Shown piece by piece: positions 26,601 through 33,822 of a DNA stretch of 64,000 nt (its first letter is position 1; every line of letters begins with the position of its first letter). Source of the stretch: Verrucomicrobiia bacterium. GTDB taxonomy: Bacteria; Verrucomicrobiota; Verrucomicrobiia; Verrucomicrobiales; DEV007. Both the position numbers and the translations under genes were made by a program. The notes under the pieces are model-generated. The model did no database searches, was not told where the DNA came from, and was given only the letters and a program-made list of their open reading frames with translations. The stretch spans positions 62,001-126,000 of the forward strand of contig JAUICH010000012.1 in assembly GCA_030427505.1 (NCBI GenBank), in the 5' to 3' direction.

Positions 26601-27310
26601 CTCAGATACCGGGTGTAAACCTGGGTCTTGTAAGCGCCGGGAATGAAGTAGGCCCCCTCGGTCTTGGTCAGCGCCTCGATGGAATTGTCCAACTCCACCA
26701 GGAACTGCGCCCACTTGGAATCCGACAGCCGCCAGTCCGCCATCATCCCGTCCCCGGCGAAGTGCATCATGTCGTAGCCTTTGCCCGGGTCCTTCCCCAT
26801 TTCAGCGGTGAAACGGGTGGTGAACTCTTTCAAGAGGAACTGATGCACGGCCTGGGAGCCTTCGGCGAGAACCTTCCCGTCCGCGTCCACGATCTGGTTG
26901 GCGTCCGTGAAGTGGGTCTGATCAAGGTCGCTGATGGCCCCGTTCATCTTGCCCGCGTTGTTGAACTCAACGCGGATGCCGTACTTCTGCACGATGTCCA
27001 TCCAGATCCGGACGTTGGCCCGGTTCCGGATTTCGCCGATCCGCATGTTGATGTCCCAGTAATTGCGGTCCGCCAGGATGTGGGCGAGCGCGTCCACGGC
27101 CCCGTCCTGGGAGTAAAGTTGCTTAACGAAGTCTTCGTTAATGTCGTCCAGCGAAATGCCCGGGCTGTTGTGAGAAGACTCGTTGAAATGATCCTGCCGG
27201 AGATCGGCAATCAAGGCATCCAGATCCTGCGCCTCCAAACGGGCCAGACCGAATGCCTGGACCGCAACGCACGCCGCGAAGATCGCGCCGAATATGGACG
27301 GTCGCTCCAT
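20636..27310 (-). CDS. Giant exported protein with four PASTA repeats and a degenerate CFI-box C-terminus
   Basis: A 2224-residue protein, first gene of the operon with the Sel1 and caspase-Sel1 genes (38 bp before the next start). It has a signal peptide (IFGAIFAACVAVQAFGLA). Residues about 30-1150 are unrecognised and mainly helical, with many Trp/Tyr-rich segments (KYYQNWRYWFQRLYFY); a short SDLDQT at 127-132 recalls nucleotidyltransferases but without enough context. About 1260-1585 is Ala/Glu-rich and should be coiled coil. About 1590-1865 holds four PASTA-like repeats (VPSVTGLPAADARSRI, VPRVVGLDVAAARAAV, VPAVVGLKAAEAKAAI and a first, more divergent one). Near the end CSMQTAYEGTEF, LLRRFRDEVL and FYYGKFSPWAQDVM match, with changes, the CFI-box-CTERM domain. 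PASTA repeats usually bind peptidoglycan fragments. Function unknown. Confidence 0.8.
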   Translation of the reverse strand: MERPSIFGAIFAACVAVQAFGLARLEAQDLDALIADLRQDHFNESSHNSPGISLDDINEDFVKQLYSQDGAVDALAHILADRNYWDINMRIGEIRNRANVRIWMDIVQKYGIRVEFNNAGKMNGAISDLDQTHFTDANQIVDADGKVLAEGSQAVHQFLLKEFTTRFTAEMGKDPGKGYDMMHFAGDGMMADWRLSDSKWAQFLVELDNSIEALTKTEGAYFIPGAYKTQVYTRYLSEGRTIVLEPQALAKGEGKTMKIPGYGDVPLRDGVALQYGLTRKLSKLYKGVPGEVDRTGALGSLLENSYHADHQKTNKTKQAKYEGREVNTALVHLTNLEVDFQQLLLEGRDGARAYFIEKIFSDFEGELPPGIESLDDIQRILEIQQRIELDKIIKGSPPPGERPTTWADKWQSYQVKNINDTDTKLDYYAVEVKEILETLRRFEADIDMNDPETRARVADMAEGSYQDKLRTVGHLAAVKTAQKVLADVFTREGFARQKYLHGAEPARRLLAEQVRGLHAAMVFIDDPDLIRVVIDNAPEETRAAFEQLEAIARAQRLEIIGRRGAVETIEAGELKASNGVLLDLLKQLDIPNSEKTLIAETRQVPNVPGLTRFATSVHTDDRSWVHRKMTDILLQAVIDGYGDGQTIQSRTVGQMIADPTGTARDFALETYVFNVHQTGEFFKTTLPAMFEFRAEMKLGLFGTEYLKSFKDIGTVDSAAKIAAAYATGKPEAMRQEIRDSVLGGVPIGGQLFNFAKNLKAYQDQGAVFPLAAQISTQGLKLFPNGGPYSAMLGHVMVYYSLANTLYDVGWYFYGQPTQSDVVSLVLTGKPGVVPTMGSQSRLPAFEDQRTWDLLKANALLDQHVPVMDLPRDYREEVLKNFFLREANQHVTSGQGLDIGYVRTWEAARDEHLRDKYYQNWRYWFQRLYFYHEVHLDLFRSMSQRVGNTNWQAIDNQPPSVLEGATQSQLLAEYGDAFTRTQDGGYWDHERVWLRRYFQGWLIDWEKAWEAANQDHGEFFMLMDGSFIAGDWRKAVVDELIRYYLEGEAFYNNQPDGLDAHQKQAAAAHEQAMKNLEGDLVKEIANEAGQEAQERMEAMEKLFWHPAIQEKILKAMEQAAERQPDFKPEKPALSAQVPRPVARLGQEIPLGFVITGDPNEIPDDIQVTVNYRKVSDETGRRPEAVLKDDIRTFFRVDLKDEELRVVTHDAVITATSPSVPGLRLEDTARLYWLAYADPDKEEAENEGDDPDRDGTSTEDENMGWSILEQLRELTERAEAEGSVAAAECARGQEALGTLTGVIGNVKSGLAEIEALVADLEQRAAALSTALDDAEAGQAKVRKLAEELAALRDSVGQAALKTCETTRAMQISKDPEERKTLLAEVRVAFEETEKGAQKAEEVYAELKAEAAKVRGLHQEMTALGVGEVMARVEEMRSEFASGDGLLAIAEEAQAAVSGSLGTIQGLHGQADALAATNPDPGVQDQVDAYLGRISAAEKRVETCVVSLTEGAGKAKTSYEELPPLIDAMEQRIGALGLEGGDGDLPAKVAAVLKDTEATEAVADIFIESIRDYLAQARHCLGLAERIALEPLMTAVPDVLNQSVEDARGLLAAARFEVALAGGDSAPSMDLAFHVQGQDPAPGSQAAIGSTVTVRVYGKPTAVVPSVTGLPAADARSRITAAGLVPVLQGGDPAPTEAQSFMVASQSPGPGETVNPGTEVTFAVYGKYKPAMTAVPRVVGLDVAAARAAVAGAGFQPALQGGDAAPSEELSFRVFSQNPPAGEMAEPGAPVAFIVYGKYEPSMTRVPAVVGLKAAEAKAAITGAGFQATFAGGDPAPSAEKEGVVYSQFPAPGTESKPGSAVKAVIYSKAAMTSPVPTRPEPPAMTGPPAGEEEGKPYLVVFNIAFPANLEEVMGPLLEDEPEPQTPATPDSEKPSSLGELMADLTDFGDDEADTARFQEALKKVNVNQLRFEALPDSPMLFYIGGEGVKTYPREMFTEGRKFSCPIRFSGVSNGQSIDFSGAFLFQCVRTFNTLEEVKAAYPGKKVTDSLAESTGEGMGLSKIESKDGTFTMKNQDASGQGVMTGGPFVEGWPVEMKRAFMDMMAMMCSMQTAYEGTEFGTEKIALLRRFRDEVLMKSEEGHAVIEFYYGKFSPWAQDVMRDHPWSRGIFRHGFDRLAGGVQQIEKGNPVTENLWKAGVAVSGGLLKENEASQSIEEMVADVRDKD

Positions 27311-27354
27311 AGCTGGGAGATTTCCAGATACCTGGACTCTGAAAGCTAAGTGCG

Positions 27355-27384
27355 ATACTAGGGAACAAACTTCGCCTCTGGCAA
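27355..27384 (-). promoter_or_regulatory. Putative promoter of the giant protein/Sel1/caspase operon
   Basis: Reading leftward, TTGCCA (27384-27379) is followed after 18 bp by TAGTAT (27360-27355), giving five and four of six matches to the sigma70 boxes. It lies 45 bp upstream of the ATG at 27310 and is the only plausible promoter in the 144 bp spacer before the operon. Confidence 0.4.
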
Positions 27385-27454
27385 GGCGTAGTTGGTGAAG
27401 TTTTCCGCCAGGCCAAATATCCGGTTAAGACTGCCCTGACACGACCAGACTCTC

Positions 27455-28873
27455 TCAGGCGACCGTCTTGTGCCACGGTCCGGTAATGGCAAGAGTCAGT
27501 CCGGCCTTCTGCATGTTCACGAACAGCCAGTCTCCCTCCGGGCTGAAACAGGAACCGGCAAACTCCGTACCGTCCACCGCATTCCGGCCCAGGGTGTAAA
27601 ATTCGCCAAACGGAGTCACCCCTCGGATGCAGCAGGTGTTTTTGGTGTCCTCACAAATAATCAAGTCCCCCCAGGGCGCGATGGTAATGTTGTCCCCGTT
27701 TTGCAGGAGAGCCGAGTCATTCGGTTCCAAATACAATTCAACAAACCCCGGCTTGTCTTTTTCGCCAGGCTGACCTTCCGCCTCGCTGGGCAGGTACCGG
27801 AAAATCTGCCCTTGCTGCGCGGCGCCGCCGTCCGTGCAGCACCAGTAGATGGCGCACTCTCCCTCCCGGTCGTGACTGCCATACCACATGCCTTCGCCCC
27901 GGGAAAAACAGGCGGCGCCGGCCTGGACGCCCTTTGCTCTCAAGTCGTCGTTGGGAGATTCGATCTCTTCCAGGTCCATCCAGTCCACCGCGAGCAACTG
28001 GCGGCCCGGAAATGTCTTCTTATCGTCGGGCCAATTCCGGGTGCTCGCGGACTCCTGACCGCGAACTTTCAGCGCCTGGAGCTTTCCGCCCGCCGACAAT
28101 TTCCCAGGCTCGTTCGGGAGGAAGCGGTAGATCATGCCATCGTTTCTGTCCTCCGTTAAATAGACGATGCCGGAAGGCTCGTGGACCGCGATGGCTTCGT
28201 GCCGGAACCGGCCCATGTCTTTGAGTGGGAGCGGAGCAGTGATTTGGAGCTTTGGTAGGGCTGGCACTTCGAAACAATAGCCGTGCCTCTTGCCCCGTTC
28301 GCTGGTCATGTCGCCCGGCTCTTCGCAGGAAATCCAGGAACCACCCGGCGTGGGACCGCCCGCGCAGTTCCGGTCGGTTCCCACCAAACTGACAAACTGG
28401 CGCTCCAGCCGCTCACGGCCGGGATGGAAGACCAGGGTCGTGGTACCGCCGACAAACGGCGGGACGCCTTCTTTCTCACCCGGATCGTAGCAGAGGGAAC
28501 GGTCAAAATCCTTCGGCAAGGACAGATCGTCTTTGAAAGGCCCCACGCTGTAGTCCTCGATTCCCATGGGATTCAGTCCCAGTTCATGGTTCCGGACCAG
28601 AACCACCCGGCCATTCTTTCCCGGAAACGCCGCCATGCCATCCGGAGCGGCGGGAACGCGGAGACCGTCATCCATCTTATCTCCCTGGCGGGAAAGCACC
28701 ACGTAACGGAAGCCCTTGGGCAGATCCAGAATGCGGTGCGGATCGGACCGGAGGGGGCCATAGCGACCGGCCTTCGGCACGGGCGCGCCCGCTAAAAGAT
28801 AACGGTCCAGGCCGAAGAAACCAGTGGAGACAGCGGCGGCCTGACGGAGAAACGAACGGCGGCGGAGGTTCAT
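27455..28873 (-). CDS. PhoX-family (DUF839) phosphatase, Tat-exported
   Basis: A 472-residue protein with a Tat signal (MNLRRRSFLRQAAAVSTGFF). The body follows the PhoX/DUF839 family: ILDLPKGFRYVVLSRQGD, VVLVRNHELGLNP, a GGTTTLVF strand, GSWISCEEP, AIAVHEPSGIVYLTEDRNDG and NITIAPWGDLIICEDT. Characterised PhoX enzymes are periplasmic calcium- and iron-dependent alkaline phosphatases; the HEL and EDRND segments are the expected metal-ligand areas. No pho box or phosphate genes are adjacent, and many family members in this phylum are not biochemically tested, so the substrate is tentative. Confidence 0.83.
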   Translation of the reverse strand: MNLRRRSFLRQAAAVSTGFFGLDRYLLAGAPVPKAGRYGPLRSDPHRILDLPKGFRYVVLSRQGDKMDDGLRVPAAPDGMAAFPGKNGRVVLVRNHELGLNPMGIEDYSVGPFKDDLSLPKDFDRSLCYDPGEKEGVPPFVGGTTTLVFHPGRERLERQFVSLVGTDRNCAGGPTPGGSWISCEEPGDMTSERGKRHGYCFEVPALPKLQITAPLPLKDMGRFRHEAIAVHEPSGIVYLTEDRNDGMIYRFLPNEPGKLSAGGKLQALKVRGQESASTRNWPDDKKTFPGRQLLAVDWMDLEEIESPNDDLRAKGVQAGAACFSRGEGMWYGSHDREGECAIYWCCTDGGAAQQGQIFRYLPSEAEGQPGEKDKPGFVELYLEPNDSALLQNGDNITIAPWGDLIICEDTKNTCCIRGVTPFGEFYTLGRNAVDGTEFAGSCFSPEGDWLFVNMQKAGLTLAITGPWHKTVA

Positions 28874-28961
28874 GGTGTCATTCCTACTACAAATCGCCCC
28901 GGATGTGATCCAAATTTTCCGTCACAAGGCGCTTGACGGCGCCCGCCGAATCGGATCTTGT

Positions 28962-29066
28962 ATGCCCTTGTCAATGAACAGTGTAGCCCGCATCACCCAA
29001 ATGGACTCCATCGGCGCGATTATCCGCGTCCCGATGAAGCCGCGGGTCATGCCGGTGCGCGGATAG
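28962..29066 (+). CDS. Possible small protein gene ahead of a terminator
   Basis: A short plus-strand frame with two in-frame ATGs (28962 and 28974) encodes 34 or 30 residues, ending ITQMDSIGAIIRVPMKPRVM then PVRG. A TTGACG lies at 28933-28938, though the matching -10 box is poor, and a strong terminator hairpin follows 37 bp after the stop. The combination suggests a short transcript, either a small protein or a noncoding RNA. Codon use alone cannot decide. It lies in the 383 bp spacer between the PhoX-like and MATE genes, where nothing else is recognised. Confidence 0.3.
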   Translation: MPLSMNSVARITQMDSIGAIIRVPMKPRVMPVRG

Positions 29067-29103
29067 TTCTTCTTTCCAAAACTATCTGACTGTTCCATCC
29101 GGC

Positions 29104-29136
29104 GCCCGCGGGACTCCTTACCCGGCGGGCTTTTTT
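29104..29136 (+). terminator. Rho-independent terminator
   Basis: GCCCGCGGG (29104-29112) pairs with CCCGGCGGGC (29121-29130) to give a nine-pair stem with one bulged G, an eight-base loop, and a run of six T (29131-29136). It is on the plus strand upstream of the MATE gene, so it either ends the short transcript at 28962-29066 or acts as an attenuator within the MATE leader. Confidence 0.7.
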
Positions 29137-29256
29137 CTGCCCGCGCACTTCAGGCGAGAAGTCTCCAGGCAGCGGCGCGACCCCTCGATTTTCCTCCCCT
29201 CTTTCTGTTTCTACGACAGTCCCTTTGTCTCCAGTTTTTCCATCCCACCTATCCCT

Positions 29257-30639
29257 ATGTCTTCTCTTTCACGAATCTACTCCGAGACTCGCCTGACGGC
29301 GGCTCTCGCCATTCCCCTCATCGTCGGACAACTCAGCCAGATGCTGATGTTCGTGACGGACACTGTCATGATCGGACGCCTGGGCGTCGTGCCGCTGGCG
29401 GCTTCCACCTTTGCAAACAGCCTGCTGCACCTGCCTTTCATGTTTATCATCGGCATGACGATGGCCGTGTCCATCCGGGTGTCGCAGGCTCGGGGCGCTC
29501 AGGATCCTGCGGCGGCACGCGCCGCGCTCCGGCACGGTCTCTACCTGGCGCTGGGTTTCGGCCTGCTGACCCTATTGGGCGCCTTCGCGGTCTTGCCCTT
29601 TCTGCCCGTCTTTCAGCAAAAGACGGAGGTGGTCCAGGCAGTGCCCGGCTTTTTCCTTCTCGTCGCGGCTTCCATGATTCCTGCGGCGGGTTCGCTGGCC
29701 GCGAAGAGCCACAACGATGCGATGAATCAACCCTGGCCAGCCTTCTGGATCATGCTGGGCGGCGTGCTCCTGAATATCCTGCTGAACTGGATCTTCATCT
29801 ACGGAAACTGGGGAGCGCCCGCGCTGAACCTGGAAGGCGCCGGACTGGCGACCCTGCTGTCCCGAACGGTTTCCCTGGCGGGCATCCTGGCCTGGTGCAT
29901 CCATGCGCGCTCCCTGCGCGACTGGGTACCGCACCACTGGTTCCGGAAGCCGGACTGGGCCGAACTGCGGCACCTTCTCAAGGTGGGCTTTCCGGCCAGC
30001 CTCCAACTCTTGGCGGAAGTTAGCGCTTTTGTATTCGGCATCATGATGATCGGCACGCTGGGACCCGAGGCTTTGGCCGCCCACCAGGTGGCGATCAGCT
30101 GTGCCGCCACGGTTTTCATGGTACCGCTGGGCCTTTCCATGGCCATGACGGTGCGCGTGGGCGAGGCCTGGGGCGCGAAGGATTGGCAGCGGATGCGCCC
30201 CATTCTACAAGGCGGTTGGCTCCTGGCCGTTTCCTTTGCCCTGCTCAGCGGTCAGGCTTTTCTGTTTCTGAACGAGACCATTGCCAGTTGGTTCCTCCCG
30301 GAGGGCGAAACGCTCGCGGTGGCGGCCGGCCTGCTCCTGGTGGCGGCCGCGTTCCAGATAGCCGATGCCCTGCAAATCGTTTCCGCCGGAGCCTTGCGTG
30401 GCCTGAACGACGTGACGAAACCCGCCTGGATTTCCTTCCTGGCGTTTTGGGTCCTGGCTCTGCCCGTGGGCTGGTACCTGACTTTTCGCCTGGGCATGGG
30501 GGTCAACGGTGTCTGGTGGGGATTCACTGCCGGACTCGTGGTAACCGCCAGTGCCTTTGGCTATCGCATCTGGAGGAAAACACACCACGTCCTGGCGGCC
30601 AAAGCTTCCACACCGGACACACTGGAACCCGCCCTCTAA
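29257..30639 (+). CDS. MATE family multidrug/cation efflux transporter
   Basis: A 460-residue inner-membrane protein with about 12 hydrophobic segments. The N-terminal half has the MATE pattern TAALAIPLIVGQLSQMLM followed by VTDTVMIGRLGVVPLAA, and the second half repeats it in ASLQLLAEVSAFVFGIMMIG with TLGPEALAAHQVA. The family exports organic cations and drugs in exchange for Na+ or H+. It is monocistronic as far as can be seen, with a strong terminator about 120 bp upstream of its start. The substrate cannot be predicted. Confidence 0.93.
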   Translation: MSSLSRIYSETRLTAALAIPLIVGQLSQMLMFVTDTVMIGRLGVVPLAASTFANSLLHLPFMFIIGMTMAVSIRVSQARGAQDPAAARAALRHGLYLALGFGLLTLLGAFAVLPFLPVFQQKTEVVQAVPGFFLLVAASMIPAAGSLAAKSHNDAMNQPWPAFWIMLGGVLLNILLNWIFIYGNWGAPALNLEGAGLATLLSRTVSLAGILAWCIHARSLRDWVPHHWFRKPDWAELRHLLKVGFPASLQLLAEVSAFVFGIMMIGTLGPEALAAHQVAISCAATVFMVPLGLSMAMTVRVGEAWGAKDWQRMRPILQGGWLLAVSFALLSGQAFLFLNETIASWFLPEGETLAVAAGLLLVAAAFQIADALQIVSAGALRGLNDVTKPAWISFLAFWVLALPVGWYLTFRLGMGVNGVWWGFTAGLVVTASAFGYRIWRKTHHVLAAKASTPDTLEPAL

Positions 30640-30651
30640 CCGGAGGGCGGG
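30628..30651 (+). terminator. Hairpin at the end of the MATE gene
   Basis: CCCGCCCTC (30628-30636) and GAGGGCGGG (30643-30651) form a perfect nine-pair stem whose loop contains the MATE stop codon. No T run follows, so it may stabilise the mRNA end rather than terminate on its own. It lies between two convergent genes. Confidence 0.4.
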
Positions 30652-30685
30652 CCAAGCTCAAAAAACGCCACCCCTCAAGCTCCGC

Positions 30686-32182
30686 TCACCCCTCTTTCTT
30701 TTCCTCCGTGAGGAGTGGATCTCCCATCTCTTTCCGCCATGCCTCCAGCTTCCGGCTCAACTCCTCCATCTTTGCCTGGTACACTTCCTCACCGGTTTCC
30801 GACAAATCCCGCATCTCCAGCGGGTCCTCTGTCAGGTGGAACAACTGGTATCGCTCCAGGTGCGGGTAGTAGATCAGTTTCCACCCGTCCGCCGTCCGGA
30901 TCATCCGCTGGGTATCCGTGTAATATCCAAAGATGGTGTCATGATGAGCCGCTCTCTTTCCCATCAAAACCGGCGCGAAACTCTCTGACGTCTCCGTGGC
31001 TGAGGCTGGCGTGGGAACCCCTGCCAGCTCACAAGCCGTCGCATACAGCTCCCTCAGATACACTTGCGCGTCTGACTTCGATCCCGGCTCTATTCCCGGT
31101 CCCGCCACGATCAGAGGAACGTTGATGGTATGCTCGTACTGGTTCTGCTTCCCCCGCAGGCCATGACTGCCCACGGACATGCCGTGATCGCTGGAAAAAA
31201 TAACCAGCGTATTGTCAGCCTGTCCGCTGGCTTCCAGCGTGGCCAGAATACGGCCAATCTGCCGGTCCATGTCATCGATGACGCTGTAGTACACTCGCAG
31301 CACGTCCTTCACCGCTTCCCGGGTGCGTGGCCAGTGCATCAGCGCCTCATCCCGGCCGCTGAAGTTCCCATGATCGAAGGGATGCTCTGGCAGGAAATTT
31401 CCCGGCACCTCCATGTCTTCCGCCCGGTACTTGCCCTCGTACCCCGGCGGCATCATCAACGGATCGTGCGGCGAGGTGAAGCTCACATGAAGGAAAAACG
31501 GTTTCTCCGGTTTACGCTCGATCAACTCGATGGCCGCGTCCGCGAAGCGCGAGGTGATCTCCGGCGTCAGGCCCACCCCCAGTTCCGGGTACTTCGTTTT
31601 CCCGTCCTCGCTTTGAAACACCCACCCCGTGTAGCCGGTAATGGGGAAGCCTTTCCAGTCCGTTTGTGGCTTCGCCCACTTTCCGCCGCCACTGGAAAAC
31701 AGACCATTCACATCCGTGAAGCCTCGCGCGCTGGGCCGCCCGCTGGTGTGCCACTTGCCTACATACCACGTCTCGTAACCCGCATCCCGCAACGTCTCGC
31801 TCCAAAACGTCACGCCTGACTTCAGCTTACCGCCCCGAAAGCCATTCACTCCGTTTTTCCACCCATGCTGGCCCGTGAGAATCTCCGCCCGGCTAACCAC
31901 ACAGATAGGATATGAACAGGTTGCCCGGCTGAAGGTCATCCCCCGCGCCATCAACGCATCCAAATTCGGCGTCTCAATCCGCGCATTGCCCAGAGCCGCA
32001 ATCGCATCCGGCCGCATGTCATCCGCCAGCAGAAACAGGATGTTCGGCTTCGTTCCCTCTTTGTCTCCCCGCGGCGCCGCATCCAGACGGCCCGCGAAAA
32101 AAGAAGTCATCAGGCTGGCGAAACCAAGGAGTAAGAGAAAAGCCAAGGGCTTCCGCATCAGGAGGGGTCGGGGGTCCTTCAT
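30686..32182 (-). CDS. Exported sulfatase with atypical C-V-V-S-R active-site motif
   Basis: A 498-residue S1-type sulfatase with an N-terminal signal (PLAFLLLLGFASLMTSFFAG). The metal site is set by ILFLLADDMRPD, and the active site that normally reads C-x-P-S-R is here CVVSRAEILTG (Cys94, Arg98), with Val in place of Pro. Later motifs are normal: FFLHVSFTSPHDP, VIFSSDHGMSVGSHGLRGK. Sulfatases need conversion of the Cys to formylglycine by a maturase, for which the Pro is favourable; the maturase gene is not in this window. Probably acts on sulfated polysaccharide in the periplasm or outside. It is 94 bp downstream of a second sulfatase gene in the same direction. Confidence 0.88.
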   Translation of the reverse strand: MKDPRPLLMRKPLAFLLLLGFASLMTSFFAGRLDAAPRGDKEGTKPNILFLLADDMRPDAIAALGNARIETPNLDALMARGMTFSRATCSYPICVVSRAEILTGQHGWKNGVNGFRGGKLKSGVTFWSETLRDAGYETWYVGKWHTSGRPSARGFTDVNGLFSSGGGKWAKPQTDWKGFPITGYTGWVFQSEDGKTKYPELGVGLTPEITSRFADAAIELIERKPEKPFFLHVSFTSPHDPLMMPPGYEGKYRAEDMEVPGNFLPEHPFDHGNFSGRDEALMHWPRTREAVKDVLRVYYSVIDDMDRQIGRILATLEASGQADNTLVIFSSDHGMSVGSHGLRGKQNQYEHTINVPLIVAGPGIEPGSKSDAQVYLRELYATACELAGVPTPASATETSESFAPVLMGKRAAHHDTIFGYYTDTQRMIRTADGWKLIYYPHLERYQLFHLTEDPLEMRDLSETGEEVYQAKMEELSRKLEAWRKEMGDPLLTEEKKEG

Positions 32183-32276
32183 AGCGTCACCACAGAATCA
32201 TGAAACATCCGCCGGGTGAAGGACGGAAACCGATTTCTTGCCCCTCCCTGTTCGCTGCTGGAACGGCCCCGTCCGC

Positions 32277-33716
32277 TCACTCCTTCACGTATTGCGACAC
32301 CCAGGAGGTCAGGCCCTCGGCTTCCCGCAATGGATCGTCCGTCTCCCGCTGCCACGCGGCCAACTCGCTTTTCAGCCGGGCTTCTTCCTCCCGCAGTTCG
32401 GGCAGTCCGGCCAGGTTGTGAAACTCAATCGGGTCCGCTTCCAAGTCGTAGAGTTCGAACTCCGGCGGATTCGCAAAAGTCTCAAAGGCGGCCCGCACAT
32501 CCGTCCCGTTGTAGGGTTCGGTCAGGGAGGCGGCGTAAGCCTTATCCCCGTCGACGCCGGTGCTGGGCCGGGCTTCGCCCGCGCGCAGGTTGTGGATCAG
32601 CTTGAAACGTCCGTCCCGGATCGCCCGGCGCGGATAAAAGGGCTCGCCTCCGTGAAACTGGAACTCGCCCACCAGATAGTCCCGCCAAGGGGCATCGTTC
32701 TTCGCCAGAACGGGCCGCAGGGACTCTCCGTGCAGCCCCTCTGGAAGCGGCGCGCCCACGGCGTCCAGCACCGTGGGAAGAATGTCCACCGTGCTCACCA
32801 GCGCGGAACTGACCGTTCCTTTCTTCGACACTCCCGGCCAGCGGACCAGGAAGGGCACGCGCAGCCCAGCCTCATAGCAGGTGGTCTTGCCCCGCGCAAA
32901 TGGCGGCCCGTGGTCGCCAATGAAGATCACCAGCGTATCATTGTGGCGCCCGGACTTCTTCAACTCGTCCAGCAACATCCCCACGCCGATGTCCACGCGC
33001 ATCACGCAATTGTAGTAGTTCGCGATGTTCTCCAGCGTCTCCGGTTCTTCGATGCCTTGGAACGGCCACGGCGGCGCTTCGCCCGGCTCCAGCGGATTGT
33101 CCGGCAACCCCTCCACCTGACGCTCGAAAAACCAGTCACCGCTCTTCTTATCCAGCCGGGAAGCATGCGGATCGGAATAGTTCACCATCAGGAAAAAGGG
33201 CTCCTTCCCTTTCTGCCTGAAAAACTTGGACGCACTCTGCGCCACCTCTTTCACAAAGCGTGTCCGCGCGCCCGGCACCCCTTTGTAGTCAAAAGGGAAA
33301 CACTTCTCCGGCGCCACATGCAGCTTGCCGATGATGCCTGTGCGATAGCCTTGCTTTTTCAGCAACGCCGGCAGCGTCTGCTCCCGGTATTCCTCATGCA
33401 GCGCAAAGCCCTTCCCCGCATTGGTCAGCCCATACTGCCCGTTGGCGTGCGGATAGAGACCGGTAAACATCGCCGACCGCGAAGGACTGCACGAAGCCTG
33501 CGCCACGTAAGCCACCTCAAACCGCGCCCCGGAAGCCGCCAACGCGTCCAGGTGCGGCGTTTTGATAACCTTGTCCCCATAGCAACTCAACTGCAGGCCA
33601 AGGTCGTCGGTCGTGATGAAAAGCACGTTCAAGGGCAGGCGCTTTTCCGCGCCTTCCCCTATCATTCCCACCCCTAACCACAGGACAAAGCCCAGACACC
33701 ACCAGAAAATTTTCAT
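32277..33716 (-). CDS. Exported sulfatase
   Basis: From the ATG at 33716 (MKIFWWCLGFVLWLGVGMIG) the product is 479 residues with a signal peptide; an ATG at 33737 adds seven charged residues before it. The metal-binding start is NVLFITTDDLG and the active site is a canonical CSPSRSAMFTG (Cys76, Arg80), followed by LYPHANGQYGL. FFLMVNYSDPHASR and VIFIGDHGPPFARGK are the other conserved blocks. The pattern is like heparan N-sulfatase/sulfamidase-type members, but the substrate is not certain. It is transcribed ahead of the second sulfatase and divergently from the PHP-type hydrolase gene. Confidence 0.92.
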   Translation of the reverse strand: MKIFWWCLGFVLWLGVGMIGEGAEKRLPLNVLFITTDDLGLQLSCYGDKVIKTPHLDALAASGARFEVAYVAQASCSPSRSAMFTGLYPHANGQYGLTNAGKGFALHEEYREQTLPALLKKQGYRTGIIGKLHVAPEKCFPFDYKGVPGARTRFVKEVAQSASKFFRQKGKEPFFLMVNYSDPHASRLDKKSGDWFFERQVEGLPDNPLEPGEAPPWPFQGIEEPETLENIANYYNCVMRVDIGVGMLLDELKKSGRHNDTLVIFIGDHGPPFARGKTTCYEAGLRVPFLVRWPGVSKKGTVSSALVSTVDILPTVLDAVGAPLPEGLHGESLRPVLAKNDAPWRDYLVGEFQFHGGEPFYPRRAIRDGRFKLIHNLRAGEARPSTGVDGDKAYAASLTEPYNGTDVRAAFETFANPPEFELYDLEADPIEFHNLAGLPELREEEARLKSELAAWQRETDDPLREAEGLTSWVSQYVKE

Positions 33717-33822
33717 TTTCGAATCATACCGTCCCACGGCCTCAACAGCAAAGGCGCGAACACGTTATGGAACGGGCCGCACGGCTTTCCGGACGCGGTC
33801 CCAAACACTCTGATTTTTCCAA

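Noticed and set aside
32238-33677. A 479-codon plus-strand frame opposite the second sulfatase gene
   Set aside because: The sulfatase on the minus strand is unmistakable, and the antisense product has no recognisable features.
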